Of a stretch of DNA of 64,000 nt, positions 1 through 7,616 are shown in pieces; within the stretch, counting starts at the first letter, position 1; each line of letters begins with the position of its first letter. The translations under genes were made by a program, and so were the position numbers. The notes beneath the pieces are model-generated. The model was not told the DNA's origin. It did no database searches and was given only the letters and a program-made list of their open reading frames with translations. This DNA is from Massilia norwichensis (GTDB lineage Bacteria; Pseudomonadota; Gammaproteobacteria; Burkholderiales; Burkholderiaceae_D): contig NZ_JANUGX010000008.1 in assembly GCF_024753245.1 (NCBI RefSeq), forward strand, positions 119,116 to 183,115, written 5' to 3'.

Positions 1-147
1 GCCTTCTACCTGAAGAACGATGGCAAGTCGGTCGGCGAGTTCCTGGTACTGATGGATGTCGGCTGCAAGCGCCCGAGCGTCAAGGTGGCGGCCAGCGGCA
101 CCGGCCGTGCGGTTACCATCGGCAGCCAGACCGTGACGATCAACTAA
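1..147 (+). CDS. C-terminal end of an unidentified protein (5' truncated by window)
   Basis: An open frame enters from the left edge and ends at TAA 145-147, giving 48 residues. The tail is a short beta-rich segment (VKVAASGTGRAVTIGSQ) that looks like the end of a beta-sandwich or secreted domain. I do not recognise a family from so little sequence. It is followed by a strong intrinsic terminator at 225-261, so it is the last gene of its transcript. It lies next to exopolysaccharide genes and may belong to that cluster (inference). Confidence 0.6.
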   Translation, partial: AFYLKNDGKSVGEFLVLMDVGCKRPSVKVAASGTGRAVTIGSQTVTIN

Positions 148-175
148 GTCGCCCTAAGTTAGGCCTAAGTCAGGC
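144..175. repeat. Degenerate 10-11 bp tandem repeat spanning a stop codon (3 units)
   Basis: Units CTAAGTCGCC (144-153), CTAAGTTAGGC (154-164) and CTAAGTCAGGC (165-175) begin on the stop codon of the upstream partial gene. Each unit carries a TAA, and a further TAA at 177-179 closes the remaining frame. The same arrangement recurs at five other gene ends in this window. Confidence 0.7.
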
Positions 176-224
176 GTAACCAAGACAGTCCAGGCGCCGT
201 GCTACACTCGGCGCGCGGGCCAGA

Positions 225-261
225 GTCCTTCGCAGGCAGGCGCCGCGAAGGACTTTTTTTT
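225..261 (+). terminator. Rho-independent terminator
   Basis: A perfect 8-bp stem, GTCCTTCG (225-232) with CGAAGGAC (246-253), encloses a 13-nt loop and is followed directly by eight T (254-261). It ends the upstream transcript. The purine-rich GAAGGA just before a possible TTG start at 260 is part of this stem, so it should not be read as a ribosome binding site. Confidence 0.88.
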
Positions 262-283
262 GCCCGTGCAATCCATCGTTCCC

Positions 284-1156
284 ATGACCAAGCAGGTATT
301 CCTCATCGCCGCGCACAAGGATCCCGCCCAGCTCAACGCGCTGGTCGAGCAGCTGCGCGACGAGGATTTCCTGATCTACGTCCACCTCGACGCCAAGGGC
401 GCCATTGATCCGCGCGCGGTGCACCCGGCAGCGCGCCTGGTCAAGGAACGCGTGGCGGTGCACTGGGGCTGCTTCAGCCAGGTGCGTGCGACCCTGAACT
501 CGCTGGCCCAGATCGTGACCGAAGTGCCGGACTTCGACAAGGTGCTGTTCCTCAGCGCCCAGGATTTCCCGCTGCTCTCGAACCCGGCGCTGAAGGCGGC
601 GTTGGCAGGGCTGCGCGGACAAGAGCTGCTCGACACCGTGCCGATCGGCCGCGAGCCCGGCCAATGGGCGGCCGACTATCGCTACCAGTATTTCTACCGC
701 GACGATGCCGGCAAGCCGCTGCGCCTGGCCTGCTCGCTGGCGAACCGCGCGATGCGCGCCTGCGGCTTCACGCGCAGGCTGCCCGGCGCCATGCGTCCCT
801 ACGGCGGCTCGTCCTGGTGGGCGCTGTCGCGCGACTGCGTGCGCGAGCTGCTGGAGCGGGTGCGGCGCGAGCCCGCCATTGCGCGCTTCTTCCGCAGCGT
901 GGCCTGCGCCGACGAGATGTTTTTCCAGACCCTGGTGATGAATTCGCGCTTCGGCGAGCGTGTGCTGCCGCAGAACTTCCGCTACATCCAGTGGCCGGAG
1001 CAGGGCGCGCGCAATCCCAAGATTCTCGACGAACACGACTTCGAGCGCATCGCCGCATCGAAAGCCCATTTCTGCCGCAAGATCGACAGCCGGGCCAGCG
1101 CCGCACTGCTGCCGCGCCTGATGGCCCTGCGCGAGCACCGCAGCGCCGCTGCTTAG
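284..1156 (+). CDS. Core-2/I-branching beta-1,6-N-acetylglucosaminyltransferase family protein (GT14)
   Basis: A 290-residue protein beginning MTKQVFLIAAHKDP, typical of GT14 (Core-2/I-branching) bacterial glycosyltransferases: an AAHK start, then VHLDAKG, a WGCFS segment, LFLSAQDFPL (the acceptor/donor DxP-like region) and SSWWALSRDCV near residue 180. Members transfer a sugar, often GlcNAc or Xyl, from a nucleotide donor; the acceptor here is unknown, probably the exopolysaccharide repeat unit. I chose ATG 284 over the upstream TTG 260 because the apparent ribosome site for TTG lies inside the terminator hairpin. No signal peptide; cytoplasmic. It is convergent with the next gene, and the two stops share one repeat array. 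Confidence 0.82.
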   Translation: MTKQVFLIAAHKDPAQLNALVEQLRDEDFLIYVHLDAKGAIDPRAVHPAARLVKERVAVHWGCFSQVRATLNSLAQIVTEVPDFDKVLFLSAQDFPLLSNPALKAALAGLRGQELLDTVPIGREPGQWAADYRYQYFYRDDAGKPLRLACSLANRAMRACGFTRRLPGAMRPYGGSSWWALSRDCVRELLERVRREPAIARFFRSVACADEMFFQTLVMNSRFGERVLPQNFRYIQWPEQGARNPKILDEHDFERIAASKAHFCRKIDSRASAALLPRLMALREHRSAAA

Positions 1157-1184
1157 CACGGCCTTAGTACGTCCTTAGCGCGGC
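1152..1184. repeat. 11-bp tandem repeat (3 units) shared by two convergent stop codons
   Basis: Units CTTAGCACGGC (1152-1162), CTTAGTACGTC (1163-1173) and CTTAGCGCGGC (1174-1184). TAG occurs on the plus strand at 1154, 1165 and 1176, which are three different frames. TTA (TAA on the minus strand) occurs at 1153, 1164 and 1175. The first plus-strand TAG ends the GT14 gene; the first minus-strand TAA met ends the opposing gene. Both convergent genes therefore end in a three-frame stop array. Confidence 0.85.
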
Positions 1185-1756
1185 TGCATCTGCTCGAGCC
1201 GCGCACGCATCCGCGCCGCCAGCGCTTCCTGCAGACGCTGTTCGGTGGCAGCCGCCGCATCCATGCGCTCGCCCTGGCGTTCGGCCTCGTCGGCATCGGC
1301 CTCATCCGCAAACACGCCGTGCTTCACTTGCGGGTCGAGCTCGCGTGCGCGCCTGGCCAGCCCGAAGATCGTGCGCGCGGCATCGATCCATTCGGCGCGC
1401 GCCTGCATGCTGAGGTGCTGGTGTTCCATCTGGGCCTGCAGGGCCGTCATGAGGCCGTCCGAGATGGCCTGGCGCTGGTCTGCGGGATGTTCTTCGAGCA
1501 CCGGCACCAGCTGGCGCGTGGCCTCGACCAGCCACTGCTGGACCAGCGTCCGGTGCTCCGCCACCAGCGCTTCCAGCGCGTCGATCGCGGCCAGCGAGGT
1601 CTGCACGCCGGCCATCGACGACAGGCGCTCCACCGTGAGCACCTTTTCCAGTTCGAGCGCGCTCTGGCGTGCGGCATAGGCCTGGGACAGGGCCAGGCCA
1701 TTGTTCTGTAGCTGCAGCATCAGCTGGAGCAGCGCTTGTTGCGGCGGGATTTTCAT
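1175..1756 (-). CDS. Conserved hypothetical helical protein
   Basis: A 193-residue protein starting at the ATG read from 1756-1754 (MKIPPQQALLQLM). An upstream extension to 1819 is open but runs into the hairpin repeat at 1811-1835 and shows no coding character, so I rejected it. The sequence is almost wholly predicted alpha-helix, rich in Ala, Leu, Gln and Glu, with an acidic stretch (ADEADADEAERQ) and a charged C-terminal helix. The architecture is reminiscent of phasins, but I see no diagnostic motif and assign no function. It stands alone on the minus strand inside the polysaccharide cluster, with divergent GT4 and convergent GT14 neighbours. Confidence 0.7.
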   Translation of the reverse strand: MKIPPQQALLQLMLQLQNNGLALSQAYAARQSALELEKVLTVERLSSMAGVQTSLAAIDALEALVAEHRTLVQQWLVEATRQLVPVLEEHPADQRQAISDGLMTALQAQMEHQHLSMQARAEWIDAARTIFGLARRARELDPQVKHGVFADEADADEAERQGERMDAAAATEQRLQEALAARMRARLEQMQPR

Positions 1757-1810
1757 GATCGTGGAACGGCCGGAGATAGCGACAGCATACCAGTGTACGG
1801 TTGCGTTCCG

Positions 1811-1835
1811 CGTGGGCACGGGGTGCCCACCCTAC
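1811..1835. repeat. Dispersed hairpin repeat, copy 1
   Basis: An 8-bp perfect stem GTGGGCAC / GTGCCCAC (1812-1819 with 1823-1830) with a GGG loop, flanked by C and CCTAC. A second copy at 57086-57110 keeps the flanks and loop but has a compensating base-pair change in the stem. It lies between the divergent hypothetical gene and the GT4 gene. Confidence 0.7.
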
Positions 1836-1849
1836 GTTAGAATCGGCGC

Positions 1850-3103
1850 ATGCCCAGCCAACCGATTACCTCATCACCGTCCCCGCTATCGATTGCCTTC
1901 ATCGTCCGCGATCCGCTGCCGCCGATCCGGGCCGACGTCGACACCCTGTTCGGCACCGAGATGCCGCGCTATGGCGTGCATACCGAACTGGTGGGGCAGG
2001 GCGGCAGCGAGGGCGATGCGAGCGCTTGGCCCGCTGGCGGCATGCACGTGGTCGGCAGCCTGCGCTCGCCGCTCGCCGCCTTCTGTTCGCCGCTGTGGGA
2101 CCTGGTCGGGCTCTGGCGGGCACTCGGCAAGGGCAAACGCCCGGATTGCGTGCAGGTGCGCGACAAGATCGCCAGCGGCTTGCTGGGCCGCATTGCCGCC
2201 GCGCTGCTGCGCGTGCCCTTCGTCTACTGGATGTCCTTTCCCATCGTCGAAGGCTATGCCGTGCGCCGCGACGACATCGCGCACCACCAGCGCGGCATCA
2301 AAGGCCGCCTCAAATGGGCCGCGCATGCGCTGCGCGCCTGGGCTTCGCGCGTGACGATCTATCGCCTGGTGCTGCCGGGCGCGCGCCACATCTTCGTGCA
2401 GAGCGACGCCATGGCCGACTGGCTCGCAAGCAAGGGTTTCTCGCGCGAACGCATGACGGCGGTGCCGATGGGCGTCGATGCCGCGTTGTTCGACCGCGCC
2501 ACGGTCGAGCCGGTGCAAGATGCGCGGCTGGACAGCCGCCGCGTGGTGCTCTACCTGGGCCGCATCGCGCAGTCGCGCAAATCCGACTTCCTGCTCGACG
2601 TTACCGAGGAACTGCGCAAGGCCTGTCCCGACGTCCTGCTGGTGATCGCCGGCGATGCGCCCTCGAACGACGAGATGAACTGGATGCGGCGCGAGATCGC
2701 CGCGCGCAAGCTGGAACAGCACGTGCTGCTGACCGGCTGGCTGCCGCGCAAGACCGCGCTTGGCTACGCGGTGCGGTCCGAGGTCGGGCTGGCCGCGGTG
2801 CCGCGCGGCGTGCTGGGCGACACCATGTCGCCGACCAAGGTGGTCGAGTACCTGGCGCTGGGCATCCCGGCCGTGGCCAACGACATCCCCGACCAGCAAC
2901 TGGTGATCGAGCAGAGCGGCGCAGGGCTGTGCGTACCGATGGAAGCCCAGGCTTTCGCCGCCGCGACCCTGGAATTATTGAACGATCCGGAACGCGCTCG
3001 ACAGTTCGGGATGCGTGGTCCAGCGTACGTTAAGAGCCATCGCACCTATGATATTCTCGGCCGAAATGTTGCAAGAACTTACAAGAAAGTCCTGATGGAG
3101 TAA
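1850..3103 (+). CDS. Glycosyltransferase family 4 protein
   Basis: A 417-residue GT-B fold glycosyltransferase. The N-terminal half has the start AFIVRDPLPPIRAD and the PFVYWMSFP region. The C-terminal GT4 domain begins near VVLYLGRIAQSRKSDF (about residue 230) and contains SPTKVVEYLALGIPAVAND, the usual Glu-containing donor-binding loop. It transfers a sugar from a nucleotide donor to a lipid-linked or growing polysaccharide; donor and acceptor cannot be told from sequence. No signal peptide, so it acts on the cytoplasmic face of the membrane. It is followed 6 nt later by the CapK-like gene and probably co-transcribed with it. Confidence 0.85.
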   Translation: MPSQPITSSPSPLSIAFIVRDPLPPIRADVDTLFGTEMPRYGVHTELVGQGGSEGDASAWPAGGMHVVGSLRSPLAAFCSPLWDLVGLWRALGKGKRPDCVQVRDKIASGLLGRIAAALLRVPFVYWMSFPIVEGYAVRRDDIAHHQRGIKGRLKWAAHALRAWASRVTIYRLVLPGARHIFVQSDAMADWLASKGFSRERMTAVPMGVDAALFDRATVEPVQDARLDSRRVVLYLGRIAQSRKSDFLLDVTEELRKACPDVLLVIAGDAPSNDEMNWMRREIAARKLEQHVLLTGWLPRKTALGYAVRSEVGLAAVPRGVLGDTMSPTKVVEYLALGIPAVANDIPDQQLVIEQSGAGLCVPMEAQAFAAATLELLNDPERARQFGMRGPAYVKSHRTYDILGRNVARTYKKVLME

Positions 3104-3109
3104 GCCTGC

Positions 3110-4435
3110 ATGACGTGGACCCGGTCGCTCAAGTTTTCCCTGCGTTCGCTCGGGCGTGAGCTGGTCCGCAACATCTGGGGGCGCATCTTTGTCTACCCGG
3201 CGCTGGCCAGGAACGAAGGCTCGCGCGAACACCTGGCGCGTTACGTGGCGCAGCGTGCGGCGAAGGCCGGCGTGCCGCTGGACGGCGATCCCTTCACCCT
3301 GGCGCGCCTGGCGCCCGGCACACCGCTGCTGACCAAGCAGGAGGTGCGCCAGCACCCCGAGCGCCTGCTGCGCCCGCGCCGCCCCGGCTCCCTGATCCGC
3401 ACGACCATCAAGACCAGCGGCACCTCCGGCACGCCGCTGACCATCGTGCAGTCGCTCGGCAACATGGTGCGCGAAGAAGGCTTCGTCTACCGCCAGCTGC
3501 GCTGGATCGGCTGGCGCCCCATGCAGCGGCGCGCCTGGATCCGCGGCGACATCGTCTGCGCCGACCATCCCCAGGATGGGCGCTACTGGTGCCGCGACTG
3601 GGTCGGCAACATGCTGATGATGTCCTCCTACCACTTATCGAATGACACGATCGGCGCCTATGTCGACGCCCTCGAAGCCTTCGAGCCGGTCGTGATCCAC
3701 GCCTACCCGTCCTCGATCGCGGCGCTGGCCGCCTGGCTGAACGCACGCGGACGGCGCTACGGCGGCCGCAGGCTGCGCGGCGTGATGACCTCGTCGGAGA
3801 CCATGGAGCCGGACGTGCGGGCGGCGGTCGAGCAGGCCTTCGGCGTGCGCGTGTTCGACTGGTACGGCCAGTCCGAACGGGTGGCGGCGATCGGCAGCTG
3901 CGAGCATGGCAGCTACCACCTGCTGACCGACTACGGCAGCGCGGCACTCCTCGAGACCGACAAGCCGGATGTATTCGAACTGGTCGGCACCAGCCTCAAC
4001 AACCTGGCGATGCCCCTGGTGCACTACCGCACCGGCGATACCATCGTGCCCGGCAACGAAGCCTGCGCCTGTGGCCGCGTGTTCCCGACCGTTCAAAGCG
4101 TGCTGGGACGCCAGGAAAAGGTCATCACCCTGCCGGATGGCCGCATGATCGGCCGCCTGGACCGCGTGTTCCAGGGCAACGACCGGCATCTGGTCGAGGG
4201 CCAGGTGTCTTACCGCGGCAACGGCCGCTTCCTGCTGCGGGTGGTGACCACCGAAGGCTGGCGCGAGGCCGATGCCGAGGCCATGGTCGCCAAATTCCTG
4301 CTGCGCGTGCCCGGCGTCGAGGTGACGGTGCAGCAGGTCGACGCGATCCCGCGCGGCCGCAACGGCAAGTTCGAGTTCGTTGTCGTAGAGGAAGAAGGTG
4401 AACTGTGCGCACGACGGGAAATTCATGATGTATGA
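3110..4435 (+). CDS. CapK/PaaK-like adenylate-forming enzyme (AMP-binding superfamily)
   Basis: A 441-residue protein related to phenylacetate-CoA ligase and to CapK-type proteins of capsule clusters. The adenylation P-loop KTSGTSGTPLTI is near residue 102, WYGQSERVAAIG near 250, and YRTGDTI near 306, followed by the cysteine pair CACG common in this family. The C-terminal subdomain carries a lysine-rich end (PRGRNGKFEFV) placed like the catalytic lysine region. It is expected to activate a carboxylic acid as an acyl-adenylate. In polysaccharide clusters such proteins are thought to help decorate sugars, but the substrate is unknown. It sits between two GT4 genes in one operon. Confidence 0.78.
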   Translation: MTWTRSLKFSLRSLGRELVRNIWGRIFVYPALARNEGSREHLARYVAQRAAKAGVPLDGDPFTLARLAPGTPLLTKQEVRQHPERLLRPRRPGSLIRTTIKTSGTSGTPLTIVQSLGNMVREEGFVYRQLRWIGWRPMQRRAWIRGDIVCADHPQDGRYWCRDWVGNMLMMSSYHLSNDTIGAYVDALEAFEPVVIHAYPSSIAALAAWLNARGRRYGGRRLRGVMTSSETMEPDVRAAVEQAFGVRVFDWYGQSERVAAIGSCEHGSYHLLTDYGSAALLETDKPDVFELVGTSLNNLAMPLVHYRTGDTIVPGNEACACGRVFPTVQSVLGRQEKVITLPDGRMIGRLDRVFQGNDRHLVEGQVSYRGNGRFLLRVVTTEGWREADAEAMVAKFLLRVPGVEVTVQQVDAIPRGRNGKFEFVVVEEEGELCARREIHDV

Positions 4436-4516
4436 TCGAAACATTGCCCGTTTTATAAGAGCGTGTATTTTGTTACAACAGCAGCCGAAACAGGGGATGG
4501 ACAGCGGGGCGGACGC

Positions 4517-5596
4517 GTGAAAACGCCCGCGCCACGCATCCTCATGGTCGGCACCGCACTCGAAGGCCGGGGCGGGGTGGCGGCCGTGGTGGCCGTGTTG
4601 CGCCAGCACGGCCTGTTCGAACGCGAGGGGGTGCGCTACGTCGCCACCCACCATGAAGGCTCGAAGGCGGCCAAGGCGAAAGGCGCGCTGTCGGGTTTCT
4701 GGCACACCGTGCGGGCCTGCTTCGGCCAGCATCCGGCGGTGGTGCACGTGCATGCGGCGTCGCGCGCCAGCTTCGTGCGCAAGTCGATCGTGCTGCTGAT
4801 CGCGCGCCTGGCCGGCTGCAAGACCATTTTTCATTTGCATGGCGGCGGTTTCCGCCAGTTCGCGACGGTCGAAGCGGGTGCCTTGATGCGCCGCTGGATC
4901 CGCCACACGTTGGAAGCGAGCTCGGTCGTGATCACGCTGTCGAGCGGCTGGGCCGGCTTCGTGCGCGGCTTCGCGCCCAAGGCGAGGGTGGCGGTGATGC
5001 CGAATTCGGTGCCCTTGCCGCCGGACCTGCCGGGCGCGCAGCCGGAACCGGGCCGCATCCTCTTCCTCGGCCGGCTGGAGGCCGCCAAGGGCGTGTTCGA
5101 ACTGCTCGGCGCCGGTGCGCGGCTGGCCGCCAAGTACCCGGCGCTGCGCCTGGTGTTCGGCGGCGAAGGCGATGCCGCGGCCCTCTTGCTGCGCGCGGAC
5201 GAGCTCGGCATCCGGGACCGCGTCGAATTGCCGGGCTGGATAGGCCCGCAGCAGCGCGACCAGCAGCTGGCGCGCGCCGCCGTGTTCTGCCTGCCTTCGC
5301 ATGCCGAGGGCTTGCCGATGTCCATGCTGGAAGCGATGGCGGCCGGGCGGGCGGTGGTCGCCAGCAGCGTGGGCGGCATTCCGGAAACGATCGCCGACGG
5401 CGACAACGGCCTGCTGGTGCCGCCGCGCGACGAGGCGGCGCTGGCACAGGCGCTGGATCGGGTATTGGGCGACGACGCCCTGCGCGCACGTCTGGCAAGA
5501 CACGCGCGCGTCACAATCGAGCAGCACTATTCAACCGAGGTAGTGTGCGGCCAGCTATCCGCGCTCTACCGTGAATTGGCGGGGACACGAGGATGA
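4517..5596 (+). CDS. Glycosyltransferase family 4 protein
   Basis: A 359-residue GT4 enzyme. The glycine-rich start GTALEGRGGVAAVV binds the donor/acceptor loop, HVHAASRASF lies in the N-domain, and the C-domain has ILFLGRLEAAKGVFEL (about residue 180) and EGLPMSMLEAMAAGRAVV, the EX7E motif. I prefer GTG 4517 (MKTPAPRILMVGT); a GTG at 4463 is in frame but adds a non-conserved leader. The last 4 nt overlap the heparinase gene (ATGA), which indicates translational coupling. Likely cytoplasmic face of the membrane, adding one sugar of the exopolysaccharide repeat. Confidence 0.83.
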   Translation: MKTPAPRILMVGTALEGRGGVAAVVAVLRQHGLFEREGVRYVATHHEGSKAAKAKGALSGFWHTVRACFGQHPAVVHVHAASRASFVRKSIVLLIARLAGCKTIFHLHGGGFRQFATVEAGALMRRWIRHTLEASSVVITLSSGWAGFVRGFAPKARVAVMPNSVPLPPDLPGAQPEPGRILFLGRLEAAKGVFELLGAGARLAAKYPALRLVFGGEGDAAALLLRADELGIRDRVELPGWIGPQQRDQQLARAAVFCLPSHAEGLPMSMLEAMAAGRAVVASSVGGIPETIADGDNGLLVPPRDEAALAQALDRVLGDDALRARLARHARVTIEQHYSTEVVCGQLSALYRELAGTRG

Positions 5597-7563
5597 GCGA
5601 AGCGACAGGCGTGACGTGGCTGGTGAACCGTTTGCGCTGCATGTCGGTGGCCGAGGTCGGCTACCGGATCCAGCAGGCGGCGGTGAAGGGCGTGGCGAAA
5701 CGGGTGCGGCCGCGCGCCGCGCCGCCGCTGCCGCGCGCCCGCACCTTCGCCATCCAGGGTGCGCCGCAGATGAGTGCGGCCGAGCGCGAGCTGCTGCTGG
5801 CCGACGCCGACAGTATCTGCGCCGGCCACGTGGTCCTGTTTGCCGAGCGCCGCTACGACGTCGGCATGCCGCCGCTGTGGAACCGCGACCCCGAAAGCGG
5901 CGTCGTCGGCCCGGCCGTCTACGCCGGCGACATCGCCATCACCAACCGCGAGCTGGTCGGCGACATCAAGCATGTCTGGGAGCTGAACCGCCACCTGCAC
6001 CTCGTGCGCCTGGCCCAGGCCTGGGCGGTCACCCATGACGTGGCCTGGCTGCACGCGCTGCATCACCAGCTGCGCAGCTGGCTCGACCAGTGTCCGCCGC
6101 TGGTCGGCCCCAACTGGACCAGCTCGCTGGAACTGGGCATCCGCCTGATCAACTGGAGCCTGGTCTGGCAATTGATCGGCGGCGAAGGCAGCGGCCTGTT
6201 CGCCGGCGAGGATGGCGAGCGTCTGCGCGCCGACTGGCTCGATTCGATCCACGCCCACTGCAGCGCGATCGCGCGCCACCTGTCGCGCCACTCCTCGGCC
6301 AACAACCACCTGATCGGCGAACTGGCCGGCCTGTATGTCGGCGCCTCGATCTGGCCCTGCTGGAAGCAGTCCGGTGCCTGGCTGGAACAGGCGCGGCGCG
6401 AACTGGAAACCGAGGCCCAGGCCCAGTTCTCGCGCGACGGCGTGAATCGCGAGCAGGCCTTCGCCTACCACATCTTTTCGTCCGAATTCCTGTTCGTCGC
6501 CGGCCTGGTCGGCCAGGCCTGCGGCCACCCGTTCTCGCGCGCTTACTGGACCAGCCTGCAGCGCGCACTGCGCTTCCTGCGCTCCGTGCGCGATGTCGGC
6601 GGCAACGTGCCGATGGTCGGCGACGCCGACGACGGCATCGTGTTCCGCCTGGATGCGCCGGGCAGCGACCGCGCGGCCCAGTTGCTGGCGCTGGGCGATG
6701 CCGTGCTGCACAAGCACGACAGCACTTGGGTCAGCGGGCACACCGGCGTGCGCTGGCTGCTGCACACGCTGCCGGGCAAGCGCCCGGAAGCCGATCCGCA
6801 CGAATCCGAGACCGGCTGGGCCTTCCCGGACGGCGGCTATCTGCTGTTCGGTTCGCACTTCGGCGAAGCGAACGAGATCAAGGGCATGGTCGATTGCGGC
6901 CCGCTGGGCTACCTGGGCATCGCCGCCCACGGCCACGCCGATGCGCTGGGTCTGACCCTGTCGGTCGGCGGCGAGGAATGCCTGGTCGATCCGGGCACGT
7001 ATTCCTACTGGCAAGAGCACAAGTGGCGCGATTATTTCCGCGGTACCTCGGCCCACAACACGGTGCGCATCGACGGCCTCGACCAGTCGGTGTCGGGCGG
7101 GCGCTTCATGTGGCTGAAAAAGGCCAGGGCCAGCATCGAGAAGATGCCGCAGTCGCCGCACGAGTTCGATTTCCGCGGCTCGCACGACGGCTACGAGCGC
7201 CTGGCCGATCCGGTACGCCACATGCGCACCGTGCGCTTCGACGCGGCCAGCGCGAGCCTGGTGGTGCGCGACGAGTTCGCGGCCAAGAAGCACCACCAGG
7301 TCGAGCAGTTCTGGCATTTCGCGCCGGGCCTGAGCGTCCGTCTGGATAGTTCCGGCCTGCACGTGCGCGGCAAGCGCTTCGCCCTGCAAATGCACGCCCA
7401 CGGCGCCGACCTCAAGCTGGAATTGGTGCGCGGCAATGAAAATCCGCCGCTCGGCTGGTATTCGCGCTGCTATGAATCGAAGCAGCCCTGCGATGTGCTC
7501 AAGATCAGCACCGTATCGTCCGCCGTTCCAGTCGAGTGCAGGTTTACAATAACGTTTTTTTAA
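5593..7563 (+). CDS. Heparinase II/III family protein
   Basis: A 656-residue protein with an N-terminal alpha/alpha-toroid (heparinase II/III N domain, roughly residues 30-350, with NWTSSLELGIRLINW and SANNHLIGELAGLYVG) and a C-terminal beta-sandwich heparinase II/III domain (about 390-600). The latter holds AHGHADALGLTLSVGG and LVDPGTYSY, with the family's conserved histidine. Such proteins cleave uronic-acid polysaccharides by beta-elimination. In PEP-CTERM/exosortase polysaccharide clusters they are a regular component and may edit or turn over the polymer (inference). No clear signal peptide is visible. Overlaps the preceding GT4 gene by 4 nt. Confidence 0.85.
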   Translation: MSEATGVTWLVNRLRCMSVAEVGYRIQQAAVKGVAKRVRPRAAPPLPRARTFAIQGAPQMSAAERELLLADADSICAGHVVLFAERRYDVGMPPLWNRDPESGVVGPAVYAGDIAITNRELVGDIKHVWELNRHLHLVRLAQAWAVTHDVAWLHALHHQLRSWLDQCPPLVGPNWTSSLELGIRLINWSLVWQLIGGEGSGLFAGEDGERLRADWLDSIHAHCSAIARHLSRHSSANNHLIGELAGLYVGASIWPCWKQSGAWLEQARRELETEAQAQFSRDGVNREQAFAYHIFSSEFLFVAGLVGQACGHPFSRAYWTSLQRALRFLRSVRDVGGNVPMVGDADDGIVFRLDAPGSDRAAQLLALGDAVLHKHDSTWVSGHTGVRWLLHTLPGKRPEADPHESETGWAFPDGGYLLFGSHFGEANEIKGMVDCGPLGYLGIAAHGHADALGLTLSVGGEECLVDPGTYSYWQEHKWRDYFRGTSAHNTVRIDGLDQSVSGGRFMWLKKARASIEKMPQSPHEFDFRGSHDGYERLADPVRHMRTVRFDAASASLVVRDEFAAKKHHQVEQFWHFAPGLSVRLDSSGLHVRGKRFALQMHAHGADLKLELVRGNENPPLGWYSRCYESKQPCDVLKISTVSSAVPVECRFTITFF

Positions 7564-7616
7564 TACCCGGCCACCGGCCCTGTTGTTCACATACTAATTA
7601 CTAGGGAACTTGTTTC

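Noticed and set aside
260..283. TTG start for the GT14 gene with an apparent GAAGGA ribosome site
   Set aside because: GAAGGA belongs to the 3' arm of the terminator at 225-261, and family similarity begins at the ATG at 284.
1757..1819. N-terminal extension of the hypothetical gene at 1175-1756
   Set aside because: It crosses a hairpin repeat and has no coding character; ATG at 1756 gives a sensible start.
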